A DNA stretch of 64,000 nt from positions 386,501 through 450,500 of the forward strand of contig JAJOZX010002705.1 in the NCBI GenBank assembly GCA_023014485.1. The letters run 5' to 3'. Below the pieces are notes generated by a model. That model saw only the letters and a program-made list of their open reading frames with translations. It made no database searches and was not told where the DNA came from. The stretch is from Bathynomus jamesi. Taxonomy: Eukaryota; Arthropoda; Malacostraca; Isopoda; Cirolanidae. The translations under genes and the position numbers were made by a program. Positions 1 through 11,283 of the stretch are shown here, one piece after another (position 1 is the first letter of the stretch; each line of letters starts with the position of its first letter).

Positions 1-229
1 TTTTAATCACTTTTACTCGTGTTAAAATAGGGAGGGGGGGGCGGGGTTTCTATAAGAAAGTTTAGAGAAAGCGCTTTTTTACCATACACAATGATTAGTT
101 TTTAGAATTTCACGCGTGTTAGGAGTTTAATTAACACTCCTCCAAGTCAAATAAGTCGTCCTCAGACTTTACATACCCTCTGATTTGTTTTATAGGTTAG
201 GTTGCGCTAGGTTAGGTTAACCTGAGTTT

Positions 230-260
<31 letters not shown>

Positions 261-1084
261 TAGGTGGAAAATTGAAATTTTAGAGTTATTGGAGAATTGA
301 AAGTCATTGGAAGACTTTCGGCAGTGAGAGTCAACTAATTCCGTCTGCGATCTCAACTGAGTAAACAATACGAGAAAGTAATCCGAACAGATTTGCGCGA
401 TAAAACAACAACCTTATCGGCAAAAGAGAAAATCCAGTTGAAACACAACACACGAAAGATATAAAGAAAAGGCGAAAAGGAAAAATAAGTGAAAATGTAC
501 GTAAACTTATAAAGGAGAGTATAGTGTGCGTAAAAGGATGCGTGTAAAGATATAAAAAAAAAAAAATGTCGAAAAGATGCTAAATGTAGAGTATGTTAAA
601 AGCGGACGATGCTAAAAATTGGTGCCAAAAGAATTAGTAAAAAAAAATGATGCGGGTAAAAATGGTGTAAAAAAATTGTTAAAAAATGTTGCCCTAAAAG
701 GTGGTTCTTACAATGTTGAAAAACAAAAAAGATGGTTGAAAATATTGGAAGAAAGATTAAAAAAAAAAAAAAAGAATGGTACAAAGGTATGTAGTTATAA
801 ACTGTAAATATGCTTTAAATTACAATTTAATTGAAGCTAATTTCTCGCAGCAACGGACGGAAAATATGCGATGAATTTTGAAAAAGTTAAAATGGCCTCA
901 AGAAAATTTTGAATTTGGTTTTGGGGTTTATTAAATTTGCTTTTATTGTTTACTCGTTAACTTGTTTCTCTATTTTTTGTTTGTTTGTACTTGTGTGATA
1001 GTTTCCTATTGATTTATTTATTTATTTTTAGTATTTTAGTTTATTACTCGTTATTTATGTTTACTTACTTTATGTTACTTTATG
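1..1084. other. AT-rich stretch without a supported gene
   Basis: No coding region is supported. The stretch holds TTAGG-like strings near 193-218, a TA microsatellite at about 224-259 and A-rich tracts at 550-780. Short open frames at 596-807 consist of Lys/Phe low-complexity sequence from poly-A runs and are not credible proteins. Confidence 0.6.
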
Positions 1085-2068
1085 TGAGTTCGAACGACGG
1101 TTCAGGATCGACCTGCAGCAGGTCGACCCCTCTGCAGCATCCCGCCTCATTTGCGGGATTTGGTGAAGGAGGGAATTGCTGTCTGATCTCCTCCTGCCTT
1201 CGTAGCCAGCCACGCGTGGCTAGTCAGGTACTTTGCACAGGAATCTGTCCAGCTGGTTCTTGAAGTTATTCAGGTCGGTGTGCTGGAGATTCCTCACTTC
1301 TTTTGGTAGGGCATTGAAAAGCTTTAGGCCTCGTATTCTGAGGGTATTTTCCATCCTCGTTTTCATGACCCCTTGTTCCATCGCCGCTTGGACAGTACAA
1401 ATTCTGCCTTTTCTCTCATTCCAGTTTGTTTCTATTTCATTTCTAAGGTTAGAGACAGAGCCCTCAAGTATTTTCCATATGTATATTATTGTGTATCGCT
1501 CCGCCTTCTTTCGAGCGTTTCAGTGATTGTAGTCGAGACTAGGGCATGATTAATTAATCATTTTTCAGGAAAAAGTGATGAATGATGAAATTTCTAATTA
1601 ATCAATGATTAACTGATTAAAAATTATTAGAAATTAAATACTTCTGAAAAGAGTAAGAAAGAGCTTCATTGTTTCTGTTGCGTGAGATAAGACCGAAGAA
1701 AACATTTTGCTTAAACATTTAGTTTGCTTTAGTTCAGGAAATCAGGCATTAATTATGATTAAATTCGAAACAGTGATTAACTGGTTAATTGATTAATCAG
1801 AACCATGCCCTAGTCGAGACCAGTAGTCTTCACCTTCCGTTTCCTCTATCTTAGCCATAAAAGTCCTTTGTATAGCTTCAATGTTCGCACTGTCTCATTT
1901 TCTGTATGAGCTTGTGAGTACTGAGCAATTCTCAATTATTGGTAGGACTAGACTCTTCCATAATTTGAGCATGATGTTTGCTTTTCTGCTGCGGAAGCTC
2001 CTCCAGATGATTCCCATTATTTTTCTAGCCGTTGTAATTTTGATGTTGTAGTGATCTCTGAATTTAAA
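1085..2068 (-). pseudogene. LINE-A non-LTR retrotransposon, C-terminal RT tail and 3' region
   Basis: Read on the minus strand, this encodes the region downstream of the RT catalytic core in a CR1/L2-like LINE. The order is KIMGIIWRSF, then LVLPIIENCSVLTS, then IEAIQRTFMAKIE, then the RYTIIYIWK motif, and finally LKLFNALPKEVRN close to VPD and a stop. The same motif order occurs at 46.1-47.2 kb and 58.2-59.1 kb, which define the family. The frame is broken by an in-frame TGA (SSYRK*DSAN) and by a frameshift near the RYTII motif. A 273-bp hAT-type MITE (1540-1812) splits the coding sequence. The 5' side stops at a GT/TA/GA microsatellite near 2070, so the copy is truncated. The clade assignment (CR1/L2-like) is an inference. 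Confidence 0.75.
1540..1812. mobile_element. hAT-type MITE inserted in LINE-A
   Basis: The ends are TAGGGCATG and its reverse complement CATGCCCTA. The element is flanked by a perfect 8-bp direct repeat GTCGAGAC (1532-1539 and 1813-1820). The 8-bp duplication and TAGGG-type termini fit hAT. The interior is AT-rich with repeated TTAATTAATCA-like strings and no coding capacity. Removing the element and one duplication rejoins the LINE-A frame. Confidence 0.85.
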
Positions 2069-2075
2069 ATATAAT

Positions 2076-2080
2076 TATGC

Positions 2081-2161
<81 letters not shown>

Positions 2162-2174
2162 AAGAGAGAGAGGT
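2076..2174. repeat. Compound microsatellite GT/AT/AG
   Basis: Uninterrupted GT, then AT, then AG dinucleotide runs, ending in a G run. It abuts the truncated 5' side of the LINE-A fragment. Confidence 0.95.
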
Positions 2175-2498
2175 GGGGGGGGGGTTGACAAAAGTAAATA
2201 GACAACTTAGTTTTTCCTTAGTTTTCATTTGATAATAAAAGTCAATAAATAATAACAGATCTATTGAGTGAATGTATTTAGAATCGTGTTGCTTTCCCCC
2301 TTCTATTATGTAAAGGTAACACACGTTTTGGCATTCCATTGATGAGCTTTGCCATTTGTTCTTGAGGACAATGATCGTGGTGTCTATTTACGTTTGCAAA
2401 CCCTAAACAATCATGTATCAGGACTGATAATGACTGGAGATGTCTGCAATACTCGAAAGGCGAGTGCGGATTTGAATGTTCTTTGGACTAGACTAACA

Positions 2499-2645
2499 CA
2501 GAGCATTGTTGCTTTCAGTGGTGATGAACCACGTACGGAAGCATCGTCAGTATATTGACCTCCTATTTGCTTGGCAATGCTGCTGCGAGCTGCTCGTACC
2601 CTGAAATGAATGTATGGGAGGAATAATGCACTATGTGAAAAAAAT
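2499..2645 (+). repeat. Dispersed repeat, copy 1
   Basis: Matches 4302-4425 closely in its first half: both read AGCATTGTTG followed a few bases later by AGTGGTGATGAACC and CGTACGGAAGC. Function unknown; no coding signal. Confidence 0.6.
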
Positions 2646-2693
2646 GTTTTACTCTTCATACTTGCACTTAAACTATGAATGCATCAATGAAAA

Positions 2694-2697
<4 letters not shown>

Positions 2698-2735
<38 letters not shown>
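2698..2735. repeat. TA microsatellite
   Basis: Pure TA run of about 38 bp. It is followed by a T-rich tract in which CACGTGCAT occurs twice. Confidence 0.9.
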
Positions 2736-2737
<2 letters not shown>

Positions 2738-3308
2738 GTGCATTTTTTTTTTATTTAATATTATAAAAAAATCCACTTCACGTGCATATTAAATAATTTT
2801 TTGGTACAGTCCTTTACAGTAATTATGATGTTGAGACTTGAGATACATCCTTAACATTCGTGAACATAAAAATTATCTTATGTGTATATATATAAGTCTG
2901 GTAGTCTTTATACACATAAATTAGTGTGTGTGTGTGTTCATGATATGAATGCGGAAATAATTGCATACCTTCTATAACTCACCCTCTCACTGTCTTTCCC
3001 TCCTGGAAGCGTTGAGAGCGAATTACGTTATAATTGGTAACAGTTTTAGGCTTATCTTTAAACGCGGCGCTGAATTGAGCAATTTCCTTAATAGGTCCTA
3101 TTAAACTTCCACCCTGAATTAAATATGATATATCTCAGTGTTTAACAGCCAATTTTGCGTGCTTGCTTCTTGTTATGTTCGAGTAGAGTATCACGGTAAA
3201 GAATGTTTACACTAATGGTATATTTACCAAATTTCCTTAAGGAACTAGTTAAGACAGTCTGCGTCAAACTCATAAACCACCGTGGAAGCTCTGAGCTGCA
3301 GACAAGCT

Positions 3309-3345
3309 TCTCTCTCTCTCTCTCTCTTTCTCTCTCGGGTTAGGT
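3309..3345. repeat. CT microsatellite
   Basis: CT run followed by TTAGG-like strings (GGTTAGGTTAAG). Confidence 0.85.
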
Positions 3346-3424
3346 TAAGTTAGCATAGGTTAGGATAGGTTAAGTAAGTCGATCCCTTGGTAAGGGGCCG
3401 ACAAGTGTACGCATGGCGTGGATG

Positions 3425-3700
3425 AACTCCAAAGCTATTCTTTTTATTATACTTTTTCCTATTTTCCTATAAATCTTCTTTCACAACTATTTCCTGTCAG
3501 CAGAGGCTGGCGGAGGAAGGGGAGCCTTGTCTATTCTATACTTTACTACTGCTACTACTTCTGCGTGAAGGATTTACACGTTTATAAGTGTAAACATGGT
3601 GCGACAATTTTCAGTATTTCTTTATGTTCATCACCTTGACTTTTTTTCTTTTTTCTAACTTTTTAGGGTCTTCGTTAGCCTGTTACTGTCTGTTTCTCTG
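3425..3700 (+). repeat. Dispersed pyrimidine-rich repeat, sibling of 57801-58226
   Basis: Shares ordered landmarks with 57801-58226: TTCC, then GTCAGCAG, then GGCYGGCGGA, then GGGGAG, a pyrimidine-rich middle, and TTAGGGTCTTYGTTAGCC near the end. The other copy interrupts LINE-A, which suggests a mobile or mobilised unit. No coding capacity seen. Confidence 0.55.
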
Positions 3701-3754
3701 TCTGTCTCATTCTTTATTGCCTGTTCTTTCAGGATTTTACGAATCATGTTCTCG

Positions 3755-3858
<104 letters not shown>

Positions 3859-4301
3859 TGTTGGAAACATTTGTAAACACTTGGATGTTGCTAATATTTT
3901 CGACGTTTATTTAGGGAAGGAAAGAAGAAGAAAGAACAAATAATAAAGCATTGACCCTGTCTTCTTGGTAGGCTTAATTGGGGCAATTTATTATAGTGCC
4001 TTTTTATGACCCCGAGTAGGCCTATCTTTTCAACAATAAATGATCTCACACCTATATATATATATATATAAACGGAAAGGTTTGAAATTGCAGATATTCT
4101 ATCTTGGTTCATTTCGTGTAGAGCAAGCTTGAGTTGATGTGATTGTATTTGTAATTAGAACACGTGCATTTGTGTTGCCTCGGAGAGGATCATGCACCCG
4201 GACGTATCAAACCAGAAATGCGTGTGTACAGTAGAAACTAACGACACACGTACGTGAGAGGATTATGGATTGTACAGCTCACTGTAGTATGATCAATCAA
4301 A

Positions 4302-4425
4302 GCATTGTTGTTCCCAGTGGTGATGAACCGCGTACGGAAGCCTCGTTAGTAGTTCAATGCTCTTTATCCACTGAATGGATGTTTGGGCGGAGTGGTGCTT
4401 TGTAGAGTAGTAAACCCTTTTTTTT
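4302..4425 (+). repeat. Dispersed repeat, copy 2
   Basis: Diverged partner of 2499-2645, same orientation, about 1.8 kb away. Shares GTGGTGATGAACC and CGTACGGAAGC. Confidence 0.6.
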
Positions 4426-4587
4426 ATTTTTTAGTCTACAACTTAATCTATGGGCAGTCTATGTCCTAAAAGTGGATAATTTAGATGTCAGCATTGCGCA
4501 ATATTGTATCTTACTGCTCAATGTTATAGGGTTATTTTTTGGAGACAAGGAGCTTGAAAGAATTAGTTTTTTATTTGATTTGGAAGT

Positions 4588-7398
4588 GTTTGAATTGAAT
4601 TTTTTTTAATTGAATTGAATAACCTTTATTAATAATAAAATAATACATTCGTTTTACAATTTACAATGACATGAATAATTGTGAAGCTCGACTTTTATTT
4701 AATTTGGCCCTTAAGCTTCAGGCTTTACTGGGCTCTTATTAAAAAAAAACAGCTAGTTGTTACTAATTAATAATAAATAAATAAATAAATAAGTAAATAC
4801 GTATTATTAATAGTTAAAACATGTATTAATCTTAAATTATCACTACTGACATGACAAATGCAAGGTCACCACTGAAGGCAGTATACCAATACCATACAAA
4901 GAAACCAATATTATACATGAGAGATAAGAATTGAACAATCCCAAGAAATGTGTTTTTAATACTAGATTACACACGAGTAATTAATAATTAGTAAACAATA
5001 GTAATGGACATTAATCCTAGATTTTTGTTAGTATGCCATTATTAATCAGGATTTCAACTTGGTTTTAAACAAATTTACATTCAAAATATTTTTTTATATC
5101 GGCATTTAAGTCATTCCATAGTTTCAATCCAATGAAAATGGGTAGTTTTTGAGATGAAGACAATCTAAATTGAGGTATAACAAGCTTTGATCTATTTCTG
5201 GTCTGATACGAGTGGATTTCTTGATGAGTTACAAAATATCTATTTACCCATTGCAAATTAATGATTTTGTTCTTACACTTGTAAATAAAAATAAAATGTG
5301 CCAGTTTGATTATATCATTGAGCCTTAGTAGGTTTAGCTCTTTAAATAATGCACTAGAGTGATCAAGGAAATCAGCATCAGATAATAACCTTATTGCTCG
5401 TTTTTGGATGACAAAGATATCATTTAATGCTTGTTAGCGGAGTTCCCCCGAACAAGGGTGCATTACGTTATACAAGGAAGAACAAGAGTATGATAAAGAG
5501 TCAATAAAACTTGTTTAGGGACTACATTTCTAAGTTTAAACATTATAGCAACGCTCCTTGAAATCTTTTTCGCGATATAATTTACATGATCACTCCACTG
5601 CAAATTCTTATCTAGCATTACACCAAGAAATTTTGTTACAGTACACTCCTTTATGGCGATTTCATTAACATTAAGTTCATCAAGATATACATTTCTTTTA
5701 TTAGTAAAAATCATGAAATGTGTTTTACTGGTATTTAGGAAGAGTTTATTGGTGGTCAACCATTTCATTACACTGATGAATTCTGAATTAAATATATTCT
5801 TAGCTGAATTAACATCTTTGCAAGAAAAAGACACATTTGTATCATCTGCAAACATTATGAAGTTCAGTATATCGGATGAACGTGGAGGTCATTTATATAC
5901 TGTATAATAAAAATAACAGTGGACCCACAACTGAGTCCTGTGACGCACCATGTTTGATAAGCGCTTTAGTTGAGCAAACCTTATTTACTGATACAAATGA
6001 TATCTAGTGGACAAATAACTTTTAAACCAATCACTGTTTGCTCTCTAAAGCCGTAACAATATAATTTATTAAGTAAAATATTATGGTCTATTACATCAAA
6101 CGCCTTACTCAATCCATAAATAATGATATCATTATTTCTTTGTTCTCTTCAGCTATATTTGCATTTTCTATAAGATTTAAAATAGCCATTTCCGTTGTTT
6201 TATTATTACGGAAGCCATATTGATTTGGAGATAATAAATTGTAGGAGTCTAAATATCGCTGCATTCTACTTTTTTTACAATTTTTTCAAAAACTTTGCTG
6301 AACACAGATAATGAACACACCGGCCTGTAATTTGTTGCTAGTGTAGGATCACCCCCTTTAAAAGGGGGGATACAACCAGTTTTTAGCATTGATGGGAATA
6401 TTCCTTTGGAAATACTTTGATTGATAATTTGGATCAAGTAAAGATAAGCACCCCCAGCCTTCTTTAATTAGCCTTATAAGGCTAACTAACGAAAATATCA
6501 CGACCTAACCTAACCAATCGTCAAGGGCGTACAGTTGACTTAACGTTTGGTTAGGTTAGGTCGTGACATTTTCGTTAGTTAGCCTTATAAGGCTAATTGA
6601 AGAAGGCTAGGGGTGCTTATCTTTACTTGATCCGATAATTTTAGCCAAAGTTACAGATATCTTATCTTTACCAAGTTTCAGTATAGGTACAGGAATGTTA
6701 TGAATGTTATTTTTTGTGTTTTTTAATTTACCAATAATATTCTGGGAACAAAAGAAAATGACTTTAGTGGGCTGGGTGGCATATATTCTAGAAGTGAGTG
6801 ATCATTATTTAGTAATTGTGAGCGAAGCTTATCCGCTATTGAAGTAAAATGTACATTTAAAAAGTCTGCAATAGCAGTATCATCAGTAATTTCTTTATTA
6901 TCAACATTTAATTTATCTATTGAATTTTTCTTAATTTATTTTCCGAGAAGACTGTTTATGGTTGTCCAAATGTTTTTCATGTCTCCTTTATGTTTGGAAA
7001 ATTGATTGTTATAATAGTTATATTTTGCAATTTTGATTATTTTCGTTAATTTGTTTCTGTATTGAGTATATTGTATTTTAGGAATTTTGCTCTGCAATTA
7101 CAATTTGAATAATTTATCTCTGTTCTTTATTGAGGTGATAATTCCTGGAGTGATCCATGGATTTGCGACACTTTTGGGCGAAACTGTTTTTCTCCTTAAA
7201 GGAGAGTAAATATTAAAAATATGGAATAAGGTGTCATAGAAGAACTGAAACATATGATCTGGGTCATTTATAGGTTCGTCACAGTCAAATCGAGTATTTT
7301 CTACAGCCCCAATAAATTTTCTTTTGTTAACCTCTGAGAATATTCTGTAATCAATAGTTGTTTTGTCCGCAACCTGAACAATGTTACTGAATATAGTG
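4588..7398 (-). pseudogene. LINE-B non-LTR retrotransposon, RT domain and 3' end
   Basis: Minus-strand RT of the Jockey/CR1 type. In order: an ORF2 linker with SVANPWITPGI (7130-7200); the RT start KTGCIPPFKGGD and NYRPVCSLSVFSKVFEKIV (6260-6400); the catalytic box MFADDTNVSFS followed by LNTSKTHFMIF and TVTKFLGVMLD (5463-5855); and the C-terminal HSYQTRNRSKLVIPQ and LKLWNDLNADIK (5065-5256). The 3' untranslated region ends near 4588-4620 in a short ATTCA-type repeat, a usual LINE tail. The frame has several stops and shifts, so it is a dead copy. It is interrupted by a palindromic MITE (6431-6633) and borders a DD41D mariner inserted at a TA at 7399. The endonuclease domain is not present. 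Confidence 0.85.
6431..6633. mobile_element. Palindromic (foldback) MITE inserted in LINE-B
   Basis: Nearly the whole 203 bp is an inverted repeat: it starts GGATCAAGTAAAGATAAGCA and ends with the reverse complement of that string. An exact 8-bp duplication GATAATTT flanks it (6423-6430, 6634-6641). Excising it with one duplication restores the LINE-B frame across AKIINQS. The core with ACCTAACCAATCGTCAAGGG recurs at 26.2, 26.4, 29.7 and 39.4 kb. The 8-bp duplication fits hAT or P-like integration; the superfamily is not certain. Confidence 0.85.
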
Positions 7399-7400
7399 TA

Positions 7401-8222
7401 CAGGGTGTCCCAGAATTAACTATCTATTTCAATGAAATCGGACAAATTTAATAAAAACTGACATAATTTTGTGTTTATTACTAAATTATGATACAAAAAC
7501 AAATAGATTTATAAATCATAAGTCAAAACTTTATTGAGAAGTTTCAACATGTGCACCGTCTGTATCTCTGCAAATTTCAAATCTATCCTCAGCGCTGCGA
7601 AACACATTTTGAAGCATTTCAGGTGTTATCTCCCGCACTGCCAACTGGATGCGTTCTTTAAGTTCAGCTAAACTATTGATCTTTTGGCGATAAACCTTTG
7701 TTTTTATGAAACCCCATGCAAAGAAATCCAGGGGTGTCAAATCCGGAGAACGCGGAGGCCAAGGTCGAGGTCCTCCACGTCCAATCCACCGATTCGGAAG
7801 GCGTCTGTTGAGGTATTCTCGAACAATTAGAGCATAATGACATGGTGCTCCATCTTGTTGAAACACAACATTATCAAGAATGCCATCATCAAGAAGCTGT
7901 CGTTCGAGAAACTGCTGAAGCATATCAAGGTAGACGGTACCTGTTACAGTTGCTTCTGCAAAGAAGAATGGGCCATAAATTTTGGATTTGGTCATTCCAA
8001 GCCACACGTTAACTTTTGGAGAGTCTCTTTGCCATTCTATGACTTCAGACGGTCTTTCATTGGTCCAGATAATGAAAAAATTATGAAAATAAAATTATGA
8101 AAAAAATTTAGAAATTTATACATTTTTAACACATATTAAACATGATAAACATAAATAAAAGTGTGTTTTTAAAAAATTTGTCCGATTTCATTGAAATAGA
8201 TAGTTAATTCTGGGACACCCTG
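7401..8222 (-). mobile_element. DD41D mariner-like element, internally deleted
   Basis: Termini are CAGGGTGTCCCAGAATTAAC and its inverse. About 55 bp of each end match, flanked by TA (7399-7400, 8223-8224). At 822 bp it is shorter than an autonomous mariner (about 1.3 kb); only the C-terminal half of the transposase remains. It sits at the 5' side of LINE-B. Confidence 0.9.
7531..8064 (-). pseudogene. Mariner (DD41D) transposase, C-terminal part
   Basis: A DDE/D transposase fragment for cut-and-paste at TA sites. The open frame of 158 codons (7531-8007) has VFQQDGAPCHY with the second catalytic Asp, then WPPRSPDLTPLDFF with the third. By my count 41 residues lie between them, the spacing of the rosa/VS group of Tc1/mariner. 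Upstream in frame to about 8064 is PKVNVWLGM. The helix-turn-helix and the first catalytic Asp are deleted. Related copies are at 10385, 35897, 39547 and 52390. Confidence 0.85.
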
Positions 8223-8277
8223 TATATTAAATATTCTCTTCTCTTATATCTAGTTTTTATTTTTTAAAATTCAAAAT

Positions 8278-9810
8278 GGCTAAATTAACTCGAAGCGTAA
8301 TTAACGTTTGTTCCATTGAGTCAACTGCTAAAATGATAGAAAGAAGTACTTTGCCCTCAAACCTACAAGTGTTAGGAAGCATTTTTCATCATTACATAGT
8401 TAAGGAAAAGATTATTCGGGAAAGCGTTACTATGTTTTGGAATAAATCAAAGATATCCTCACCCCCAAACCCCACCTATAAAACAAGATCAATAAATATG
8501 GAAACTGATGGTAAAGTATCGTCAAGAAATTGAAAACAAATATAGTCAAATTGAAACTCGGAAAATGAGGGAAAAATTTGTTTCAGATCAGGAAGGTTTG
8601 TTTTGAAAATGCTTTCCAAATAGTTACAATTAATGAAGTGAAGGAATTCCTCATAAGTCACTTGATAAAAAATATGTTCAAAGTGAAAAATAATATCAGA
8701 GAGACAAAAGAGAAAAGTTTAAATCAGAAAAGTAAAATGGAGGATGCTAAAGCAATTTCAAAAGGTTATATTTTACTTCAATAATTCTTCAAACTCTAAA
8801 GCTGATATGAGTGTATATGAAGAATGATATAAACCAAGAAAAAGTAATTACTAACCATAAAAGAACTTACTTCACTTTTGGACAGAGTAAAATTATCCGA
8901 CCGGGGAGCAACTTTCGCAGTTGCTGCGATTAACCCCACGCAGTTTGCGCCAAGGCACTGCAGATATTGCACTCTCGAAAAGTACAGTTCGCTGAGCAAG
9001 AATAAAGAATTGAGAAATTGTTTACACTTGGGAGAGTGAAACAAGTGGTCAGTCTCAACATTCCATTGCAATTTTGTTGGGATTGAAAATTACTGACAGA
9101 CATATCCGAAGATATGGAAACGGTTGATCGACTTCTAATAATAGTGACAGAAAAAAAGAATAGAAAAGCCGCTTAGTGTTCCTGAATTTGAATTGAGAAA
9201 CTGGAGAAGCAATAGCCTCAGCTTCTGTGAAGTTACTTAAAGGAGGGAACATCAAACATCTTGTGAGAAGTATGTTTTAATACAACTGCAAGTACAGTGA
9301 TACCGATGTGCATATTGTGGAACATGCTCAACTCTTAAGCGAAAATTGGAATGTAATATAACGTACTTCGCTTGCCGTCATAACATTCACGAAGCCAAGA
9401 GGACAAAAGGACAAGAAATTCAATTTTTGAAGAAATTTCAGGAAAGTTGGAGAAATTTGGACAAACCCAAATTTAAGACCGAAACAGTCTTTAGAATTAA
9501 AAGTAATCGTACTACTCAGCAGCAAAAAGACGAATCTATTGTTTTTGCGAAAGAAAAAAAATCGAAACAAAAACAGTTAAAAAATTACTGTGATGACTAT
9601 CGAGAGTTTTTGAAACTAACTTCGGCTTTTGTAGGAGAAATTCTTTGAAGAGGAGCACATTTGATTGCCCCTCCTTGCTTTCCACCCTGCTAAATGTATG
9701 GTAGAAGCTATCTGCACATTCAAAATATACTTTTTCAAGGGGCAGTTTACGCTTAATAATCACGAAAGCAAATCCTTGTTAAAGTTTAGCCTGTTTATAT
9801 CCTTGATGTA
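8278..9810 (+). pseudogene. Family A protein copy 1, N-terminal and central part
   Basis: A repeat-borne protein family I recognise as recurring, uncharacterised, in arthropod genomes. The first frame (8276-8533) gives VINVCSIESTAKMIERS, then VLGSIFHHYI and FWNKSKI. A region with LDRVKLSDRGATFAVAAI follows around 8880-8940. The central part gives LEWNV then YFACRHNIHE, FKKFQESW-type sequence and CDDYREFLKLTSAFVGEIL (9346-9648), and continues to SLLKFSLFISLM at 9800. Frames are broken many times, so it is decayed. The protein resumes at 19166 with IKSWFSAPQAAAKND after a 9.36-kb insertion at a TA. The second copy at 23867-25700 (minus) supplies the missing motifs. Biochemical function is unknown; a transposon-encoded enzyme is my guess. 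Confidence 0.6.
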
Positions 9811-10384
9811 CAGTTGCCCGCATATGTAATGTTCCTCGCCTCACTGGCGACTCCGTACATGTGGCAACGCCGCAGTGTTAGTCAATGTACCCCAACTTGG
9901 GGAAGGTGGAGTGGAGGGGGGACAACCGAATCCAACAACATATAACACACATATACAGTATATCTACAGGACAATTGAATGTGCAGTCATTGACATACAG
10001 GTAATTATAATGTAATGTCTGTGTTCATAAAGCTAAACAATTAATATGATCGTGAACAGCGTTGAACTCCATGTAGTTTACTAGTCTTATACAGTAATAA
10101 GGTTCCATTATGATTACTGCAAATCTATATGAACAGCTACTACAATAGAACTTTTTATATACTAATGAATGCGAAATGTTCGCCTGCAGGGAATTTTCGC
10201 CTTTTTCGCGAAAATGTCTAGCAGGCGAAAATTTGACAATTTAAACTAATCTTTGGAAGATAGTAAGAAAATAAAACTTAGATCATTAAAATACTTTATT
10301 TGAAAAGTAAATTCAGTATATTGTGATAAAACATTGTAAAGTAAAAGCAGCAAAAACATTTTAAATTACACTGTATTATTACTA

Positions 10385-10751
10385 CAGGGTGTCCCGTAAG
10401 TCTGGACCCATAGGGAAAAATAATAAAATTACAAAATAGTCCAAAAATTTATTACATAATCTGTTCAAAGTGTCCGCCGTTGTGTCGCACACATAGTTGA
10501 AGACGCAATCTCCACTGCGACAGCACTTTCTGAATCACAGTCGCAGAAATTTCTTGACACGCCTCCACAATGCGTGCTTTAAGGTGGAAAATGTTCTGAA
10601 GTTTGACCTCGTACACTTTGGCTTTCAAGTGGCCCCACAAATAAAAATCATAATAAAAAATAATAAAAAAATAATAATAATAAAATAATAATAATAACAA
10701 TAAAAAAATATATTATAAATCCCTATGGGTCCAGACTTACGGGACACCCTG
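10385..10751 (-). mobile_element. Short DD41D mariner derivative
   Basis: Termini CAGGGTGTCCCGTAAGTCTG and inverse, flanked by TA, 367 bp long. It retains only the transposase C-terminus (10452 onward, minus): FYLWGHLKAKVY and CVRHNGGHFEQI. It is inserted inside the pogo-like fragment region. Confidence 0.85.
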
Positions 10752-10752
10752 T

Positions 10753-11011
10753 ATATAACAAGAATGTCATGAATGCCGCTAATGTCCCAACCCTTCAGAA
10801 TGGCCTCCCTCATTTTGTGTAGGTTATCCCATGCAAAGATAATTGATTTAGCATGAATAGGTTTCAGTGTGGAGAGCTTCAAATCTATCTTACCGAGAGA
10901 TTCATTTACGTTGAGTTCTGCTGAAACTTTATCCGCATACCAAGAGGTAAAACTTGCCTTGATATACGACCTCAACCTCGACCAATCACAGTCCAGATTA
11001 AATATCGTCAT
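10753..11011 (-). pseudogene. Pogo/Tigger-like (jerky, CENP-B type) transposase C-terminal fragment
   Basis: Minus strand: FTSWYADKVSAELN, then LKLSTLKPIHAKSII, then LKGWDISGIHDIL. This pattern (LSxLKPxHA followed by GWxxxGI) is typical of the end of the DDE_1 transposases related to jerky and Tigger proteins. Only about 85 codons are present, with no catalytic residues. A DD41D derivative sits directly downstream. Just outside, near 11100-11139, is a sequence ending ACAGTATA that may be the element terminus. Confidence 0.5.
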
Positions 11012-11283
11012 TCATGACGTCATTTTAATTTGTAAGATTATAACTAGCAACTATTGACCGCGAAATTATGATGCCGCGAACTTGTCCAAGGATATGAAAG
11101 AGCGAAAATTTACTGGCGTAAAATTAACCTGGTTTACAGTATATATACTTAGAAACTCGTACAATATTATACTAATGTTGGTGAAATGACGACGATGGGC
11201 CAAACCGAGGTGTTGACATGGTTACTGGCATGATCTATGTTCATACCATATTTCTACACCGTATGACGAACACTGACTCTGAA

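Noticed and set aside
193..218. Telomere (TTAGG) array
   Set aside because: Only scattered TTAGG-like strings; no long regular array.
596..807. Overlapping short open frames rich in Lys or Phe
   Set aside because: They come from A-rich low-complexity sequence and have no motif or splice context.
985..1526. Two plus-strand open frames
   Set aside because: They are the reverse of the LINE-A coding strand, whose motifs are clear on the minus strand.
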